A DNA stretch of 64,000 nucleotides, taken from positions 558,001 through 622,000 of the forward strand of contig NZ_JBMSDV010000002.1 in NCBI RefSeq assembly GCF_049445855.1, read 5' to 3'. The notes beneath the pieces are model-generated. The model saw nothing but the letters and a program-made list of their open reading frames with translations, made no database searches and had not been told where the DNA came from. Positions 60,045 through 64,000 of this stretch are shown here, piece by piece. The stretch's first letter is position 1. Every line of letters begins with the position of its first letter. Origin of the DNA: JAGOCV01 sp049445855. Lineage in GTDB: Bacteria > Pseudomonadota > Gammaproteobacteria > Burkholderiales > Burkholderiaceae_C. A program made the position numbers and the translations under genes.

Positions 60045-60948
60045 GGGTAGCCTGCCTTTCCTTATCGTACGCGCGGGCTTCGGCGAGCAGTTGCGCGCGC
60101 AGGCTTTCGGGGACGGCCTGCAGCGGCGCATCGGGCTGGTCGTAGCGTGGCGCGGCGGCGAAGAGGGCTCGTGTGTACGGATGCCTGGGAGCGCTGAACA
60201 CCTCTTGCACCGTACCTGACTCGAGGATGCGGCCTGCGTTGATGACGCTCACCCGGTCGCACACCTTGGCCACGACACCGAGGTCGTGCGTGACGAACAA
60301 CACCGACGTGCCCACGCGCTGCTGCAGCGACTTGATCAGCTTGAGGATCTGATGCTGCACCGTCACATCGAGCGCGGTGGTCGGCTCGTCCGCAATGATG
60401 AGCTTCGGCTCGCAACTGAAAGCGATGGAGATCACCACGCGCTGGCACATGCCGCCCGAGAGCTCGTGCGGATACAGATCGAACACGCGTTGCGGCTCGC
60501 GGATCTGCACCGCTTCGAGCATGGCCAGCGCGCGGGCCTTCGCCTCCTGGCTGCTCACGCCGAGGTGGTAACGGATGATGTCGGTGATTTGCCGGCCGAT
60601 GCGGAACACCGGGTTGAGCGCCGTCATCGGGTTCTGCAGGATCATGGCGATGTCCTTGCCGAGCATGCGGCGGTGCATGCCCGGCGACAGCGAGAGCAGG
60701 TTGTGGCCGGCGAATTCGATGGCACCGTCGTCGATGCGCGCCATGGCGGGCAGGATGCCGAGCACGGCCTTGCCCACCATGGTTTTTCCGCCGCCGGATT
60801 CACCGACGAGGCCGAGCGTTTCGCCCGGCATCACCGAGAGGTTGACGTTGCGCAGGATCGGTGTGGCCGGGCCGTGGCGCTGTGCGATGGACAGGTGCAG
60901 CGACGACACCTGGAGCAGGGGAAGCGTGGGAGATACAGGCGTATTCAT
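60037..60948 (-). CDS. Peptide-type ABC importer ATP-binding protein (DppD/OppD type)
   Basis: The 303-residue product has Walker A GESGGGKT near residue 49, signature LSGGMCQRVVISIAF, Walker B LIIADEPTTALDVTVQHQ and the HPYTRALFAAAPRYD C-terminal motif of OppD-like ATPases. The signature has Cys where Arg is usual (GGMCQR for GGMRQR), a small oddity. The ATG at 60948 overlaps the permease stop by four bases. Confidence 0.9.
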   Translation of the reverse strand: MNTPVSPTLPLLQVSSLHLSIAQRHGPATPILRNVNLSVMPGETLGLVGESGGGKTMVGKAVLGILPAMARIDDGAIEFAGHNLLSLSPGMHRRMLGKDIAMILQNPMTALNPVFRIGRQITDIIRYHLGVSSQEAKARALAMLEAVQIREPQRVFDLYPHELSGGMCQRVVISIAFSCEPKLIIADEPTTALDVTVQHQILKLIKSLQQRVGTSVLFVTHDLGVVAKVCDRVSVINAGRILESGTVQEVFSAPRHPYTRALFAAAPRYDQPDAPLQAVPESLRAQLLAEARAYDKERQATRA

Positions 60949-61772
60949 CGTTGCATCACCGGGTCGATGGATTGGCGCAGGCCGTCGCCGAAGGCGTTCA
61001 GGCCGAGCACGGTCACGATGATCGCCACGATGGGCAGGAACACCGCGAACCAGCCCTGGTTGATGTAGTTGCGGCCGTCCGCGATGATGCTGCCCCAGGT
61101 GGCGATGTCGGTGGAGCTGAAGCCGATGAAGCTCAGCAGCGCTTCGACCACGACCGCGCGGCCCATCTCCAGCGAGAAGAGCACTACCAGCATGGGCAGC
61201 AGGTTCGGCAGGATTTCCTTGCCGATGATGCGCAAGTTGCGCATGCCCAGCGTGCGGGCAGACGCAACGAATTCCAGTTCGCGCATGGCCATGACTTCGG
61301 CGCGGATCACCCGGCAGAAGCGCGTCCAGCCGATCAGGATGATCGCGAGCACCACGGTCGACAGGCCGGGCCCGATGACGGCGGCGAGCACGATGGCCAG
61401 CAGCATCGGCGGGAACGACATGAAGATCTCGATGATGCGCGAGATGATCGTGTCGAACCAGCCGCCGTAGTAACCGGCGATGAGTCCCAGCACCACGCCG
61501 ACCAGGCCGGAGAGCGTGGCGCCGATGAGCATCACCACCAGCGCGGGTCGGGCGCCGTGGATCAGGCGGGACAGGAGGTCGCGCCCGAGATTGTCGGTGC
61601 CGAGCCAGTGGTTGGGATCGTTCTGGGCCGACCAGAACGGGGGGAGCAACTGGTCGAGCAGGCTTTGCGCCATCGGGTCGTGCGGCGCGATCCACGGGCC
61701 GAAGATGGCGAGGACGAGCAGCACGAGCAGGACGCCGGAGCCGAAAAGCAGTCGGATGTTGGGCAGCTTCAT
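60945..61772 (-). CDS. Peptide-type ABC importer permease (DppC type)
   Basis: The 275-residue product has an N-terminal helix, the HWLGTDNLGRDLLSRLIHGARPAL segment typical of DppC/OppC, and a binding-protein-dependent transport permease domain with EAA loop EFVASARTLGMRNLRIIGKEILPN. About six helices are predicted. The ATG at 61772 begins MKLPNIRLLFG and follows the DppB-type stop by seven bases. Upstream in-frame residues lie in that gene. Confidence 0.91.
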   Translation of the reverse strand: MKLPNIRLLFGSGVLLVLLVLAIFGPWIAPHDPMAQSLLDQLLPPFWSAQNDPNHWLGTDNLGRDLLSRLIHGARPALVVMLIGATLSGLVGVVLGLIAGYYGGWFDTIISRIIEIFMSFPPMLLAIVLAAVIGPGLSTVVLAIILIGWTRFCRVIRAEVMAMRELEFVASARTLGMRNLRIIGKEILPNLLPMLVVLFSLEMGRAVVVEALLSFIGFSSTDIATWGSIIADGRNYINQGWFAVFLPIVAIIVTVLGLNAFGDGLRQSIDPVMQR

Positions 61773-61779
61773 GGGAATC

Positions 61780-62787
61780 TCACTGCTCCGAAAGGCGCGG
61801 ATTGAGCAGCGCATAGGTCAGGTCGACGAGCGTGTTGAGGACGACGAACAGCACCGCGAAGGTGATCGTCACGCCCTGGATCAGCGGTAGGTCGCGGTTG
61901 ATGGCGGCGGTGTAGAGCAGATTGCCGATGCCGGGGAAAGCGAAGATGAGTTCCACCATCACGGTGCCGCCCACCAGCAGCACGAAGTGCACTCCGGTGA
62001 CGGTGACCGTCGGCAGCAGCGCATTGGGCAAGGCGTGGCGCGAGAGCACCCGCGCTTCGGAGAAGCCCTTCACGCGCGCCAGTTGTGTGTAGTCCTGCGA
62101 CATCGCATCGGCCAGTGAGCTCTTGAGCACGCGGGCGATGACGGCCATGAACGGCAGGGCCAGTGCGACTGCGGGCAGGACGAGATAGCTCAGCAGGTGG
62201 CCCGCCGTCCTGAACTGGCCGGTCAACACGGCTTCGAAGAAATAGAACGGTGTCCTGAACTGCAACTGCTGCACCGGATCGAGACGGCCCGAGATCGGCA
62301 GCCACGGTAGCAGCACCGCGAACGCCAGGATGAGCAGGATCGCCCAGAGGAACTCGGGAATGGCGAGGCAGAAGGAGTTGAATGCATCGACGGCGCCGTC
62401 GATCCAGCTGCCGCGCCAGTACACCGCCACCAGCGCCAGCAGCAGCGCACAGGGCGCTGCAATGAACAGGGCGGTCAGGGCGAGCTCCAGCGTGGCCGGG
62501 AGGCGGCCGAAGACCAGTTCCATCACGTCCTGCTTCATCGTGATGGAACGGCCGAAGTCACCCTTGAGCACGTCGCCCAGGTAGCTGGCGAACTGGACCG
62601 GCAGCGGCCGGTCCAGCCCGAGCGACTTGCGCGCCTCGACCAGATCCTGCGCGGTCGATTCGCTGGACAGCATCAGCGCAGCAGGATCGCCCGGCACGAC
62701 CCGCATGAGCACGAAGACGACCACCAGCACGCCGAACAGCGTGGGCAGCGTCAGGAGCAGCTTCTTGAGAAGGGCGGGCGATCGCAT
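61780..62787 (-). CDS. Peptide-type ABC importer permease (DppB type)
   Basis: The 335-residue product has the N-terminal LLLTLPTLFGVLVVVFVLMRVVPGDPAA of DppB/OppB permeases, the short DRPLPVQFASYLGDVLKGDFGRS periplasmic motif, and the EAA loop DYTQLARVKGFSEARVLSRHALPNAL. About six helices are predicted. It follows the binding-protein gene by 13 bases and precedes the DppC-type gene, the usual A-B-C-D-F order. Confidence 0.91.
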   Translation of the reverse strand: MRSPALLKKLLLTLPTLFGVLVVVFVLMRVVPGDPAALMLSSESTAQDLVEARKSLGLDRPLPVQFASYLGDVLKGDFGRSITMKQDVMELVFGRLPATLELALTALFIAAPCALLLALVAVYWRGSWIDGAVDAFNSFCLAIPEFLWAILLILAFAVLLPWLPISGRLDPVQQLQFRTPFYFFEAVLTGQFRTAGHLLSYLVLPAVALALPFMAVIARVLKSSLADAMSQDYTQLARVKGFSEARVLSRHALPNALLPTVTVTGVHFVLLVGGTVMVELIFAFPGIGNLLYTAAINRDLPLIQGVTITFAVLFVVLNTLVDLTYALLNPRLSEQ

Positions 62788-62800
62788 GTGCCGGCGTTCC

Positions 62801-64000
62801 TCAGCTCTTGCGGGTGATGGTGGCGGGCAGCACGAAGCCGGCCATGTGGTGCTTGTGGTTCAGCTCCGCCTTGAACACCACCGGCAGGTGGTACTGGAAC
62901 AGCGGCAGGATGTACGCCTGCTCCGCGATGTACCGGTTCAGCGCTTTGTAGCCTTCCAGCCGCTTGGCGTCGTCGCGTTCGCTGAAGAGCGGGATCATGC
63001 GCTCGTCCACGTCCTTGCTCTTCCAGGACGAGAACACCGACGTGCTCTGCATGGCGGAGCCGAGCGAGCTTTCCGGGTCGGCCGTGGCATTGCCCCAGTT
63101 GTAGAACGCGGCCGGCGCCAGCTTGTGCTGCGAGCGCAGCTCGAACTGCTTGGCGATGTCATACACCTCCAGGTTGGCCTTGATGCCGACGCGGCGCCAC
63201 ATCTCCACGATGGCCTGCATGGTCTCGTAGTCCTTGGGCTTGTAGCCGCGCGTGGTCTGGATGGTGAACTCCACCGGCTTGGACGTGGAATAGCCGGACT
63301 TGGCCAGCAGTTCCGCCGCGAGCTTGGGGTCGTAGGGCGTGCGGATCGACGCGTCGAAGCCCAGGTACTGCGGGGCGAGCAGCGTGTCCACGGACGTGCC
63401 ATAACCGCGATGCAGGCGGTCCACGATGGCCTTCTTGTCGATGGCATGCACCGCCGCCTTGCGCACGTTGATGTCTTCCATCACGCCGTTGCTGTTGAAG
63501 AACAGGATGGACACGTCGGTGATCGGGCCGATCGTGCCGGCCAGACCCGGGCGCTTGATCAGGCGGTCGTATTCCTCGTAGGGAATGTCCATCGTGAGGT
63601 CGGACGTGCCGCGCTCGATTTCCGCCACGCGGCTGGTCGGGTCGGTGACGAACTTGAACACCACGTTCTCGAATGCAGGCTTGGGGCCCCAGTAATGCGG
63701 GTTGGCCTTGAAGCGTGCGTAGGCACCGCGCTCGAACTGTTCGAGCATGTACGGGCCGCTGCCCATCGGCTGCTTCTCGAACCCTTCCTTGCCCACCTTC
63801 TCGTAGTGGTGGCGGGGAATCAGGTAACAGCACAGGAACGTGAGGCGCTGCAGCATGTTGGCGCGGTAGGGCTCGACGTCGAAGCTGATGTTCTGGCCCG
63901 CGACACGGATGTTCTTGATGCTCGACCAGATCGGGGCGAGCACGTTCGCACCCTTCTCGCCGAAGCGCTTGAGGTTCCATTCGATGTCGGCTGGCGTCAG
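62801..64000 (-). CDS. Peptide-type ABC importer binding protein (N-terminus outside window)
   Basis: The frame is open to the window edge, so about 400 C-terminal residues are seen and the signal peptide is missing. The visible part starts LTPADIEWNLKRFG, the family segment that normally lies near residue 110. It contains GSGPYMLEQFERGAYARFKANPHYWGPKP and the late VRKAAVHAIDKKAIVDRLHRGYG helix of SBP_bac_5 proteins. It matches the DppA/OppA/GsiB group. First gene of the five-gene importer. The substrate is not determined by what is visible. Confidence 0.9.
   Translation of the reverse strand: MTPADIEWNLKRFGEKGANVLAPIWSSIKNIRVAGQNISFDVEPYRANMLQRLTFLCCYLIPRHHYEKVGKEGFEKQPMGSGPYMLEQFERGAYARFKANPHYWGPKPAFENVVFKFVTDPTSRVAEIERGTSDLTMDIPYEEYDRLIKRPGLAGTIGPITDVSILFFNSNGVMEDINVRKAAVHAIDKKAIVDRLHRGYGTSVDTLLAPQYLGFDASIRTPYDPKLAAELLAKSGYSTSKPVEFTIQTTRGYKPKDYETMQAIVEMWRRVGIKANLEVYDIAKQFELRSQHKLAPAAFYNWGNATADPESSLGSAMQSTSVFSSWKSKDVDERMIPLFSERDDAKRLEGYKALNRYIAEQAYILPLFQYHLPVVFKAELNHKHHMAGFVLPATITRKS

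Overview
The window is a compact, high-GC chromosomal segment with almost no non-coding DNA. The largest gaps are about 230 bases and both hold regulatory structure. Gene content and order (bamB-der-hfq-hflX-hflKC-hisZ-purA; an ECF sigma factor followed by DUF3619/DUF3106/RDD genes; lptFG divergent from pepA-holC; an 82-residue Hfq; a GEGS rather than GDGS motif in acetolactate synthase) point to a betaproteobacterium of the order Burkholderiales, probably close to the Comamonadaceae. The genus cannot be fixed from sequence alone. No insertion sequence, prophage, CRISPR array or rRNA operon is visible. The only RNA gene I recognise is a tRNA-Pro(UGG).

Layout. Positions 1-13500 are mostly plus-strand housekeeping genes: bamB (cut by the window edge), der, hfq, hflX, hflK, hflC, a DUF2065 gene, hisZ, purA, a phosphoribosyltransferase, a cystathionine-lyase-like enzyme, and rlmB. 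A GDSL esterase and an ABC ATPase start from one shared CATG. Positions 13523-16901 form a minus-strand operon: ECF sigma factor, likely membrane anti-sigma protein, two envelope proteins, dgkA and a LOG-family gene. Positions 17130-24539 (plus) hold branched-chain amino acid synthesis (ilvI-ilvH-ilvC), pssA, leuA behind a leucine-rich leader peptide and attenuator, and a penicillin-binding endopeptidase. Positions 24560-27726 carry an IclR regulator and the coupled N-degron transferases bpt-aat.

Positions 27856-38893 are an aerobic benzoyl-CoA (box) locus. A branched-chain-type ABC importer (livJHMGF-like), benzoate-CoA ligase and a flavodoxin run leftward. boxR-boxC-boxB run rightward from an overlapping bidirectional promoter flanked by two TGCAAT repeats. 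boxA, the usual reductase for BoxB, and boxD are absent from the locus.

Positions 38907-47456 contain a DUF488 gene, tRNA-Pro, a membrane protein, argA, hrpA, a DUF3309 gene, a methionine aminotransferase and cysB. Positions 47491-51971 are a probable quinate/shikimate catabolic operon: an orphan TRAP binding protein, a quinate/shikimate dehydrogenase, an HPPD-like protein and a TIM-barrel dehydroshikimate dehydratase, with a TetR gene upstream. The last two look like separated halves of QuiC1. Positions 51976-58232 hold cbiX, lptG, lptF, pepA, holC, a small hypothetical gene and a LivK-type lipoprotein. Positions 58341-64000 hold a GntR regulator and a convergent oligopeptide-type ABC importer whose binding-protein gene runs off the window.

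Two aromatic-acid pathways thus sit within 25 kb. Benzoate would be imported, activated to the CoA thioester, epoxidised by BoxB and cleaved by BoxC. Quinate or shikimate would be oxidised and dehydrated towards protocatechuate.
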